DNA from: DIGJ01 sp036658435
GTDB lineage: Bacteria; Bacillota; Clostridia; Lachnospirales; Lachnospiraceae
NCBI GenBank assembly: GCA_036658435.1
Contig: JAVXEO010000066.1
Coordinates: 1 to 11,442 of the forward strand
Length of the DNA stretch: 11,442 bases
Reading direction: 5' to 3'
In this document: in pieces, positions 1 through 5,549 of the stretch
How the letters are laid out: each line of letters starts with the position of its first letter
Numbering within the stretch: position 1 is the stretch's first letter
Translations under genes and position numbers: made by a program
The notes under the pieces: generated by a model
Told to the model about the DNA's origin: nothing
The model's input: only the letters and a program-made list of their open reading frames with translations
Database searches by the model: none

Positions 1-28
1 AAACAAGGTAAAAAATCCGTTCAGGTAC

Positions 29-57
29 TTGACAAGCCTTGACATTTATGGTAATCT
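29..57 (+). promoter_or_regulatory. Candidate sigma-A promoter for rplJL
   Basis: A perfect TTGACA (29-34) is followed after 17 bp by TAATCT (52-57), with an upstream TG one base before it (49-50), an extended -10 arrangement. A second TTGACA at 39-44 and a TATAAA at 57-62 also occur, but their mutual spacings (12 or 22 bp) are poor. The position just ahead of the L10 leader fits an internal promoter serving rplJ-rplL separately from any rplKA genes upstream. The exact -10 is uncertain. Confidence 0.5.
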
Positions 58-69
58 ATAAAAGCTTTG

Positions 70-205
70 TGTAAACAAGGCAAACTACCGAAGACAGTAG
101 GTGCCGGATGAAAGTCCAATGGCATAAGTATACAAACGCCTGCCGAGGAAGAGTAAAGAATGACTTTTCGCTCTCGCTGTCTTTCAGCGGGAGCTTTTCG
201 GTTTA
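70..205 (+). promoter_or_regulatory. Ribosomal protein L10 leader (autoregulatory 5' UTR)
   Basis: The stretch has the hallmarks of the Firmicutes L10 leader. A GGCA..TGCC outer stem (79-82 with 102-105) encloses CTAC (85-88) pairing with GTAG (97-100) around CGAAGACA, the kink-turn-like part. Further downstream comes the conserved GCCTGCCGAGGAAG segment (138-151). An intrinsic terminator follows at 170-198 and rplJ starts at 235. In this family the L10(L12)4 complex binds the leader RNA and represses its own operon. Control through the attenuator is inferred here from the hairpin directly after the binding region. Confidence 0.88.
170..203 (+). terminator. Attenuator terminator in the L10 leader
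   Basis: GCTCTCGCTG (170-179) pairs with CAGCGGGAGC (185-194), giving ten pairs including one G-U, with a 5-nt loop. It is followed by TTTTCGGTTT. It lies between the L10-binding leader and the rplJ ribosome site (AAGGAGG, 218-224), so it can stop transcription before the operon when L10 is in excess. Confidence 0.8.
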
Positions 206-234
206 TTTCAAAACTATAAGGAGGTAAACTTAAC

Positions 235-732
235 ATGGCAAAGGTAGAACTCAAACAACCTATCATTGACGAAATCAAAGGATACGTAGCAGAAGCAAAA
301 GCTGCCGTATTAGTAGATTATCGTGGACTAACCGTTTCTCAGGACACAGCACTTCGTAAAGAGCTGAGAGATGCTGGCATTGTATATAAAGTATACAAGA
401 ACACATTTATGAAACGTGCTTTTGAAGGAACGGATTTTGCACAGCTTGACCTGCACTTAGACGGACCATCTGCAGTAGCATTTAGCATGGATGATGCCAC
501 AGCACCGGCAAGAATTTTAAACAAAGCTACAAAAACAATGGAAGCTTTAGAATTCAAAGGCGCAGTAGTAGAAGGAACATACTATGATGCAGCTGGAGTA
601 AAAGTACTTGCTTCTATTCCATCAAGAGAAGAACTTATTTCCAAGTTACTTGGAAGCTTACAATCCCCTATCACCAACATGGCTCGCGTTCTTAATCAGA
701 TTGCAGAGAAAAATGGCGAAGCAGCAGAATAA
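235..732 (+). CDS. rplJ: 50S ribosomal protein L10
   Basis: This is L10, the base of the ribosomal stalk. It binds 23S rRNA near the L11 region and carries L7/L12 dimers, which recruit translation factors. The 165-residue length is normal for the family. The N-terminal part (about 1-100) has the family pattern: AAVLVDYRGLTV near residue 25 and VYKNTFMKRA near 55. The C-terminal helix (about 137-160, KLLGSLQSPITNMARVLNQI) is the segment that holds L7/L12. The ATG is preceded by AAGGAGG (218-224), ten bases upstream, so the start is secure. rplL follows 51 bp downstream with no terminator between, as in the usual rplJ-rplL operon. The gene lies behind the L10 leader, so its product probably feeds back on its own mRNA. 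Confidence 0.98.
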   Translation: MAKVELKQPIIDEIKGYVAEAKAAVLVDYRGLTVSQDTALRKELRDAGIVYKVYKNTFMKRAFEGTDFAQLDLHLDGPSAVAFSMDDATAPARILNKATKTMEALEFKGAVVEGTYYDAAGVKVLASIPSREELISKLLGSLQSPITNMARVLNQIAEKNGEAAE

Positions 733-783
733 TGGGATTCCCAAACAACAAAAAAATTAAAAATTAAATCGGAGGTATTTAAA

Positions 784-1149
784 ATGACAACTCAAGAATT
801 TATTGATGCTATCAAAGGCATGACCGTATTAGAATTAAATGATTTAGTAAAAGCATGTGAAGAAGAATTTGGTGTATCTGCAGCAGCAGGCGTAGTCGTA
901 GCAGCAGCAGGCGGAGAAGCAGCAGAAGCAGAAGAAAAAACTGAATTTGACGTAGAATTAACAGAAGTAGGACCAAACAAAGTTAAGGTTATCAAAGTAG
1001 TACGTGAAGTAACCGGCTTAGGCTTAAAAGAAGCAAAAGAAGTAGTAGATGGTGCTCCTAAAATAGTAAAAGAAGCAGCAACAAAAGAAGAGTCTGAAGA
1101 CATCAAAGCAAAATTAGAAGCAGAAGGCGCTAAAGTTACATTAAAATAA
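784..1149 (+). CDS. rplL: 50S ribosomal protein L7/L12
   Basis: This is the multicopy acidic stalk protein that binds L10 as dimers and stimulates the GTPases EF-Tu, EF-G and IF2. The 121 residues divide clearly into three parts: an N-terminal dimerisation helix pair (about 1-32), an Ala/Gly/Glu-rich hinge (about 33-53), and a globular C-terminal domain. The last carries the signature VKVIKVVREVTGLGLKEAKE (about 68-87) and ends in GAKVTLK. GGAGG (771-775) lies eight bases before the ATG. The GCA-rich stretch at about 881-932 encodes the hinge and is not a separate repeat element. Transcription ends at the strong hairpin at 1175-1225. rpoB, the usual next gene in bacteria, is not found downstream in this window. 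Confidence 0.98.
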   Translation: MTTQEFIDAIKGMTVLELNDLVKACEEEFGVSAAAGVVVAAAGGEAAEAEEKTEFDVELTEVGPNKVKVIKVVREVTGLGLKEAKEVVDGAPKIVKEAATKEESEDIKAKLEAEGAKVTLK

Positions 1150-1174
1150 TCGCAAAATCAAGAAAAAAGCGAAA

Positions 1175-1225
1175 ACAAAGAAAATGCTCCATGCAAGCTT
1201 GCTTGTAATGGAGCATTTTCTTTGT
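1175..1225 (+). terminator. Strong terminator of the rplJL operon
   Basis: An 18-bp perfect inverted repeat, 1175-1192 against 1208-1225, encloses a 15-nt loop that itself contains the palindrome GCAAGCTTGC (1193-1202). The left arm is A-rich and the right arm ends in TTTTCTTTGT, so the structure can act as an intrinsic terminator on the plus strand and could also act on the minus strand. Confidence 0.88.
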
Positions 1226-1370
1226 ACATTCATAAGTGGAAATGTACGGATAGCAGTCATTGCAAGCGGGGAATGCAAAAAAGGAGAGCTTCGAGGGAGA
1301 AAACTTGCCATTCTCCCCTTGAAATGGTATACTTAGCCGTATTAAAATCCCCTTGAAAGGAAAAAGAAAA
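1226..1370. promoter_or_regulatory. Intergenic region with GNAT-gene promoter and paired 11-bp repeats
   Basis: A good promoter reads TTGAAA (1319-1324), 18 bp, TAAAAT (1343-1348), which would start transcription near 1355, just before the acetyltransferase gene. The 11-mer TCCCCTTGAAA occurs twice, at 1314-1324 (covering the -35) and at 1348-1358 (covering the expected start site). Two further inverted repeats lie upstream: GTACATT (1224-1230) with AATGTAC (1241-1247), and GGGAGAA (1295-1301) with TTCTCCC (1311-1317). I see no coding sequence here. Confidence 0.55.
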
Positions 1371-1946
1371 ATGGAAGCAAAATTATTAACAAGAGAAGAA
1401 AGAAATAGTATATACGAGAACCATTTATCGAAAGATTTTCATCAGGACGAAGTAAAATCACAGGAAATGATAGAGCAGATGATTTTAGATGAAAAATATA
1501 TCTGTTATGGATTCTTTCAGGAAAATCAGCCACAAGGTTATGCTTACCTTATAAAAGCACAGGGTGATAAAGCAATTTTACTGGACTACCTGGTGGTATT
1601 TGAAGAAAACAGAAGCAAAGGCTATGGTTCGGTATTTCTTACCCTTTTAAAAGAAGAACTAGCCCATCAATATAAATATTTATTGGCAGAAGTAGAGAAT
1701 CCGGCATTTTCCCATACAGAAAAAGATAAGAATATCAGAGAACGAAGGATTGCCTTCTATAAGAAAAACCAGTTTGGAATTTCAAAGGTGAAAAGCCGGG
1801 TAATTAAAGACGATTATAATATTATATATCTGCCTCTGGGAGCGACTCCTTCCAACGAAGATATATTTTCATCCATGACGCACATATATCCTAGGATTTT
1901 TGGTGAAGACTACTGGAATAAAAATATAAAAGTAGACCCTGCATAA
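1371..1946 (+). CDS. GNAT-family N-acetyltransferase
   Basis: This is a predicted acetyl-CoA-dependent acetyltransferase of the GNAT fold, about 191 residues. The diagnostic part is motif A: strand LLDYLVVFEEN (about 70-80) followed by the acetyl-CoA pyrophosphate loop R81-SKGYG-86. A later segment, RRIAFYKKNQFG (about 124-135), resembles the motif B helix (xxFYxxxGF) that follows in the family. The acceptor substrate cannot be read from the sequence. An in-frame TTG at 1353 would add six residues, but the ATG at 1371 is ten bases after AAAGG (1356-1360) and is the better start. The gene has its own promoter upstream and mecA has a separate promoter downstream, so it is probably transcribed alone. 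No terminator is obvious after it. Confidence 0.82.
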   Translation: MEAKLLTREERNSIYENHLSKDFHQDEVKSQEMIEQMILDEKYICYGFFQENQPQGYAYLIKAQGDKAILLDYLVVFEENRSKGYGSVFLTLLKEELAHQYKYLLAEVENPAFSHTEKDKNIRERRIAFYKKNQFGISKVKSRVIKDDYNIIYLPLGATPSNEDIFSSMTHIYPRIFGEDYWNKNIKVDPA

Positions 1947-1963
1947 AATTAATGGAAATTTAA

Positions 1964-1992
1964 TTGATATTTTATTGGCTTTGCGATATAGT
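1964..1992 (+). promoter_or_regulatory. Sigma-A promoter for mecA
   Basis: TTGATA (1964-1969), 17-bp spacer, TATAGT (1987-1992): five of six consensus bases in each box at ideal spacing. The inferred start near 1999 gives a leader of about 60 nt. That leader holds a small hairpin in which AAAACC (2011-2016) pairs with GGTTTT (2023-2028). The hairpin lacks a T-tract and its role is unknown. Confidence 0.7.
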
Positions 1993-2061
1993 ACACTCAT
2001 ATAAGAACAAAAAACCAACTAGGGTTTTGTTGAAGGAAACCACAAAGAAAGAGTGAAAAAG

Positions 2062-2715
2062 ATGGAATTTAGTAGAATTGATGATGCTACCGTTCGCTGC
2101 ATCTTAACCGAGGAAGACTTAAAGGAACGAGATATAGAATTAGAAGATTTCTTCAAAAATAAAGAAAAGGTACAAAACTTTTTTGAGGAGATTGTAGAAG
2201 AAGCAAAAAAGGAAGTGTCGTATGAATCCAATACCGGTGTTTTAGCAGTTCAGGTAATGCCATTGCCGGAGAATGGACTTGCCATTGTATTTTCAGAGAA
2301 CGCAGAATCCGACTTTGATGGACTGGTAAAGAACATAAAGGATATGATGGGAGAGCTAAAGGAGTCTGCAGCAGCTCCAAAGAAAATCCTAAAGGAAAAG
2401 AAGTCTTCTATGGAAATATACCGGTTTGCTACCTTGTCTGCTGTGGAGATGTTTTCTTTATCCATTCCACAGGATAAGAAAATCAAGAGCCAGCTGCTAA
2501 AAAACGAAGCCGAGTCGGCTTTTTATCTGGTTCTTGAAAAAGGAAGAATATCGGCAAAGCTATTTAATGGAGTCTGTGAAAGAGCCATTGAGTTCTCTGA
2601 TTTTGTATCAGACAGCCCGGTACGGCTTTTATACCATCAGGAACACGACACCTGTATCATTGAAAAGAATGCACTTTTTCAGATGCAGAAGATTGCAAAG
2701 GGTGGCAATTGTTAA
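2062..2715 (+). CDS. mecA: Adaptor protein MecA (ClpC adaptor)
   Basis: MecA-family adaptors bind substrate proteins through an N-terminal domain, and activate and load the ClpC unfoldase through a C-terminal domain. In Bacillus this controls ComK degradation and protein quality control. The protein here has about 217 residues, the usual size. It opens with MEFSRIDDATVRCILTEEDL, which matches the family start (MxxxRI...T). Next comes an acidic N domain (to about 98), a Lys/Ala-rich linker (about 100-116), and a C domain that begins MEIYRFATLSAVEMFSL and ends with YHQEHDTCIIEKNAL. A GTG at 2053 would add three residues. ATG 2062 is preferred because it matches the family N-terminus, although the ribosome site is weak for both (AAGGA 2033-2037; AAAGAAAGAG nearer). 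The stop codon overlaps that of the convergent exporter gene. The client proteins in this organism are unknown. Confidence 0.85.
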   Translation: MEFSRIDDATVRCILTEEDLKERDIELEDFFKNKEKVQNFFEEIVEEAKKEVSYESNTGVLAVQVMPLPENGLAIVFSENAESDFDGLVKNIKDMMGELKESAAAPKKILKEKKSSMEIYRFATLSAVEMFSLSIPQDKKIKSQLLKNEAESAFYLVLEKGRISAKLFNGVCERAIEFSDFVSDSPVRLLYHQEHDTCIIEKNALFQMQKIAKGGNC

Positions 2716-2733
2716 AACTGCCACCGTATTTGC
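2695..2733. terminator. Hairpin shared by convergent mecA and exporter genes
   Basis: GGTGGCA (2701-2707) pairs with TGCCACC (2719-2725), and the stem can extend with GCAAA (2695-2699) against TTTGC (2729-2733) across a small bulge. Both stop codons lie in the loop. The T-tracts are modest on both sides, so function as a two-way terminator is inferred from the position between convergent genes. Its arms are also the last codons of each gene. Confidence 0.6.
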
Positions 2734-3149
2734 TTTATCATTCGTACCAAAAAAGCCATAAGCAATATACCCATAGCAATGGCGCCGGCAATTTCAAAAG
2801 CAAAGACACCCATTTTGGCGCCAAGCTCCATATTACCAAGGATTAGGTTCTGCATGGTATAGAAAATAACACCTCCCGGAACCAAGGGAATCATAGAAGT
2901 AACTAGAAAAATAGTAACCGGAACCTTTCGAACCATAGCCATAACTTCAGAATAGAGGGAAATGGCAGCAGCCCCTACAAAATAACATCCGATATCTACG
3001 GTAATAAACATACCGGAAAAGAGAAAAACCATCCAGCTTAGTACGCCGCCAAAGGCAGCAAAAAATAAATTCTTACCTCGAATATTAAATAAAATCCCAA
3101 ATCCAAGAGAGCCGGTAAAGGCGCAGACACATTGCAATACTTCGGTCAT
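2712..3149 (-). CDS. Threonine/serine exporter family, small membrane subunit (YjjB / ThrE_2 type)
   Basis: This small integral membrane protein (145 residues, about four or five hydrophobic segments) corresponds to the C-terminal half of ThrE exporters, which in many bacteria is a separate gene such as yjjB. The strongest mark is TSMIPLVPGG around residues 84-93, matched by a similar LVPG motif in its partner. A C-terminal hydrophobic stretch ends in the basic tail RMIKQIRWQF. GGAG lies eight bases before the ATG. The gene follows the large-subunit gene by 25 bp and is clearly in the same operon. Such pairs export small amino acids or dicarboxylates (YjjPB in E. coli is linked to succinate export), and the substrate here is not determined. 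The last codon and stop overlap the end of mecA on the other strand. Confidence 0.85.
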   Translation of the reverse strand: MTEVLQCVCAFTGSLGFGILFNIRGKNLFFAAFGGVLSWMVFLFSGMFITVDIGCYFVGAAAISLYSEVMAMVRKVPVTIFLVTSMIPLVPGGVIFYTMQNLILGNMELGAKMGVFAFEIAGAIAMGILLMAFLVRMIKQIRWQF

Positions 3150-3174
3150 CTTCTTATCTCCATTTCTGTTTTAA

Positions 3175-3921
3175 TCATAGAAAAAACATGGCACAGGCTA
3201 CACCAAAAGCAACTCCAACGGCAACAAATAAAGATTCTGCCATACGGGAAAGCCCAGTCATAGTATCACTTGCAATAAAATCTCTCATACTATTTGCCAA
3301 GGCAAGCCCCGGAACTAAAAGCATAATTCCCCCTATAATGATTTTGTCAGCGTGAAAAAGCTCCGGAAAAAATGAACTGATTTTTCCACCCATCAGAGCT
3401 GCAAAAAAACTGCAGATTATATTTATAAAAAAGGAATTTGCGTGGAGCTTCTGTAATCCCTGTGTCACAAACATAATGAAAGCCCCAATGACACCGGAAA
3501 TCAAACAATCCCAAAAATTACCACCAAAAAATAAACAAAAAGAAGACCCTGCCAGAAAATGAGCACCATACTGCCACCCAAGGCCCCAGACTGGAAGGGA
3601 TAAAATCTCTTCAATCTGATTTAAAATAACAGGATATTCCGGTCTTGCCGCACAAATATAGCGGGAAAGTCCGGTGAGCTTCTCTACACGATTGAGATTT
3701 GTCTGGCGATTTAAAATTCGTTTTGTCTTCGTTAAGGAAACCCTGCCATCTGAAATCGTAACGACTATGCTGGAAGGAATGGCAAAAGAATGAACCTCCT
3801 TTACTCCATAGGCATCGCAAATATAATCAATACTTTGTTCTACCCGGTAAACATCGGCCCCATTACAAAGCAAATGATACCCTATTAAAATAGAAGCGTC
3901 TAAAACTTCATCTAACTCCAT
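3175..3921 (-). CDS. Threonine/serine exporter family, large subunit (YjjP / ThrE_1 type)
   Basis: This is the larger partner of the two-gene ThrE-like exporter. About 110 N-terminal residues form a soluble domain (GYHLLCNGADVYRVEQSI near the start, then VVTISDGRVSLTKTKRI), followed by about five membrane segments. The family motif LLVPGLALANSMRDF lies near residue 201-215, with VPG at about 203-205. The start is ambiguous. An upstream ATG at 3942 adds seven residues, but it has no ribosome site and would sit only about 12 nt from the inferred transcription start. The ATG at 3921 has AAAGG upstream and gives the usual N-terminus (MELDEVLDASILIG), 248 residues. The gene is co-transcribed with the small subunit downstream and divergent from the maltodextrin operon. 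Export of threonine, serine or dicarboxylates is inferred from the family only. Confidence 0.86.
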   Translation of the reverse strand: MELDEVLDASILIGYHLLCNGADVYRVEQSIDYICDAYGVKEVHSFAIPSSIVVTISDGRVSLTKTKRILNRQTNLNRVEKLTGLSRYICAARPEYPVILNQIEEILSLPVWGLGWQYGAHFLAGSSFCLFFGGNFWDCLISGVIGAFIMFVTQGLQKLHANSFFINIICSFFAALMGGKISSFFPELFHADKIIIGGIMLLVPGLALANSMRDFIASDTMTGLSRMAESLFVAVGVAFGVACAMFFL

Positions 3922-3960
3922 AGGAATGACCATACCTTTCATGTAAACTTACTATCTTTA

Positions 3961-3989
3961 ATTATAACCAATTTTCACCACTCTGCCTA
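3961..3989 (-). promoter_or_regulatory. Promoter for the exporter operon
   Basis: Read on the minus strand, TAGGCA (3989-3984), 17 bp, then a perfect TATAAT (3966-3961). Transcription would start near 3954. This supports the 3921 start of the large subunit, because the alternative at 3942 would leave almost no leader. Confidence 0.6.
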
Positions 3990-4054
3990 TAAAAAAATAA
4001 AAGATTGCGTTCTAATTTTAAATATAATAAAAAAACAACACGTTTCTAAGAGAG

Positions 4055-4097
4055 TTGATATTTATTCGTAAACTTTCGAAAGGTATAATGAAGTTAC
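4055..4097 (+). promoter_or_regulatory. malE promoter region with candidate operator palindrome
   Basis: A perfect -10, TATAAT (4084-4089), lacks a matching -35: the hexamer 17 bp upstream is TTTATT (4061-4066), while the better TTGATA (4055-4060) is 23 bp away. Between them lies the perfect palindrome CTTTCGAAAG (4073-4082), with its CG centre at 4077-4078 and its edge touching the -10. A weak -35 with a CG-centred palindrome overlapping the promoter is typical of sugar operons controlled by LacI-type regulators. The identity of the regulator is inferred and no such gene is in the window. A second TATAAT at 4023-4028 has no usable -35. Confidence 0.5.
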
Positions 4098-4143
4098 AAA
4101 GAAATACAACATATGTATTCTTAAAAGGGAGGAAACAAAGATT

Positions 4144-5445
4144 ATGAAGAAAAAAGCATTAGCATTACTTATGGCTACAACGATGATCGCATCTTTAGTA
4201 GGTTGCGGAAACAAAAATGAACCGGCAGCAACAGACAACACAACAACCGATGCAAAGACAGAGGAACCGGCAGCAGAACCGGAAGCAGAGCCAGAAGAAG
4301 AAGCAATCACAACAACACTTACCGTTTGGAGCCCATCGGAAGATCAGGCAGAAGAACAGGGAAAATGGCTACAGACTATGTGTGAACAGTTTAAAACGGA
4401 ACATCCAAACTGGGATATTACCTTTGAATATGGTGTATGTGCAGAAGGGGATGCAAAAGCAACGGTAACACAGGACGTAGAAGCAGCAGCCGATGTTTAT
4501 ATGTATGCAAACGATAACTTAACCGATTTAATTGCTTCCAACGCAATCGCAAAATTAGGTGGCGATACCGCAGAATATGTAAAGAGTACAAACTCTCAGG
4601 CAATTGTAGATTCTGTATCCGTAGATGGCAACATTTATGGAGTTCCATTTACAACCAATACATGGTTTATGTATTATGATAAGAGCGTATATTCAGAAGA
4701 AGACGCTTCCAGCTTAGATACCATGCTTGAAAAAGGAAAGATTGCATTCCCATTAACCAACTCATGGAATATTGCATCCTTCTATGTAGCAAATGGTGGA
4801 ACTATGTTTGGTGATGGAACCGATGAAGCAGCAGGAATCGTATTCAATGGTGATAATGGAGTAGCAGTAACAAATTATTTAGTAGACTTGGTAAATAATA
4901 AGAATTTTGTAAATGATGCAGATGGAGCCGGCATTGCAGGCTTACGTGATGGCAGCATCAATGCTATCTTCTCAGGATCTTGGGATGGCAATGCAGTAAA
5001 AGAAATACTTGGTGATAACTTTGGCGCAAGACAACTTCCTACGATTGCAATTAATGGAGAAACAAAACAAATGATGGCATTTGCAGGATCAAAAGCAATT
5101 GGAGTAAATCCTACCTGCGAATATCCACAGGTTGCAGTAGCATTGGCTCAGTACTTAGGAAGCAAAGAAGCACAGCAGTCACATTATGATTTAAGAAGCG
5201 TTGTACCATGTAACACAGAACTACTTGCAGACCCTACACTTCAAAGCGACGCTTTAGTAGTAGCACAGAATGCAACTTTTGATACCACATCTATTATTCA
5301 GCCATTTGTACCTGCAATGGGTAACTATTGGGGACCAGCTGAAAACTTTGGTAAATCTTTAATTAATAAAGAAATCACACATGATAATGCAGCAGAAAAG
5401 ACGGAAGAATTAAACACATCCATGAACACATCTTTAGCTGAATAA
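4144..5445 (+). CDS. malE: Maltose/maltodextrin-binding lipoprotein (ABC family 1 solute-binding protein)
   Basis: This is the extracellular binding component of a CUT1 carbohydrate ABC importer, 433 residues. It has a lipoprotein signal peptide (MKKKALALLMATTMIASLVGC): lysines, a hydrophobic core, and the lipobox LVGC with the lipidated Cys21. A Glu/Ala/Pro/Thr-rich linker (about 22-58) precedes the bilobed domain, which begins TTTLTVWSPSEDQAEEQGKW. Family-typical parts include VDGNIYGVPFTTNTWFMYYD (about 160-179), NAIFSGSWDGNAVKE and the late PFVPAMGNYWGP. AAGGGAGG (4125-4132) lies 11 bases before the ATG. The following malF and malG homologues, amylase and debranching enzyme make maltodextrin the likely ligand. 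A related alpha-glucan oligosaccharide cannot be excluded. It is the first gene of the operon, followed by a hairpin that may favour its expression over the permeases. Confidence 0.9.
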   Translation: MKKKALALLMATTMIASLVGCGNKNEPAATDNTTTDAKTEEPAAEPEAEPEEEAITTTLTVWSPSEDQAEEQGKWLQTMCEQFKTEHPNWDITFEYGVCAEGDAKATVTQDVEAAADVYMYANDNLTDLIASNAIAKLGGDTAEYVKSTNSQAIVDSVSVDGNIYGVPFTTNTWFMYYDKSVYSEEDASSLDTMLEKGKIAFPLTNSWNIASFYVANGGTMFGDGTDEAAGIVFNGDNGVAVTNYLVDLVNNKNFVNDADGAGIAGLRDGSINAIFSGSWDGNAVKEILGDNFGARQLPTIAINGETKQMMAFAGSKAIGVNPTCEYPQVAVALAQYLGSKEAQQSHYDLRSVVPCNTELLADPTLQSDALVVAQNATFDTTSIIQPFVPAMGNYWGPAENFGKSLINKEITHDNAAEKTEELNTSMNTSLAE

Positions 5446-5469
5446 GAAAGGCAATGAGAGTATAATAAA

Positions 5470-5506
5470 TCTAAAAGAACTTGCTATAAAGGCGAGTTCT
5501 TTTAGA
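5470..5506 (+). terminator. malE-malF intercistronic hairpin (partial terminator or mRNA stabiliser)
   Basis: CTAAAAGAACTTGC (5471-5484) pairs with GCGAGTTCTTTTAG (5492-5505): 14 pairs including one G-U, plus a T-A pair at 5470/5506, and a 7-nt loop. No clean T-tract follows, only TTTT inside the right arm, so full termination is unlikely. Such hairpins after binding-protein genes commonly keep the upstream message more abundant than the permease part. Confidence 0.65.
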
Positions 5507-5533
5507 CTTAATACTAAAATATCTTATTGTAAT

Positions 5534-5549
5534 GGGAGGTTGCCAGGTG
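5534..5549 (+). promoter_or_regulatory. Ribosome binding site that fixes the malF start
   Basis: GGGAGG (5534-5539) stands seven bases before GTG (5547-5549). An in-frame ATG at 5532 overlaps the GGGAGG itself and has no site of its own upstream, so the GTG is the probable initiation codon. Confidence 0.75.

Noticed and set aside
339..557. Minus-strand open frame inside rplJ
   Set aside because: It is a shadow of the confident L10 gene and has no ribosome site or recognisable domain. The same applies to the antisense frames over rplL, mecA, the amylase and the debranching enzyme.
881..932. GCA-rich repeat tract resembling a microsatellite
   Set aside because: It encodes the alanine/glutamate-rich hinge of L7/L12 in frame, a normal feature of that protein.
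2534..2761. Plus-strand frame overlapping the end of mecA
   Set aside because: It is out of frame with mecA, has no ribosome site, and runs through the shared hairpin into the convergent gene.
4034..4049. Possible catabolite-repression (cre) site around ACACGTTTCT upstream of malE
   Set aside because: Read on either strand it misses several fixed cre positions, including the outer TG and CA bases, so it is too poor a match to call.
4217..4468. Alternative plus-strand frame rich in Gln/Lys within malE
   Set aside because: It results from reading the GCA/GAA-rich linker of the lipoprotein out of frame.
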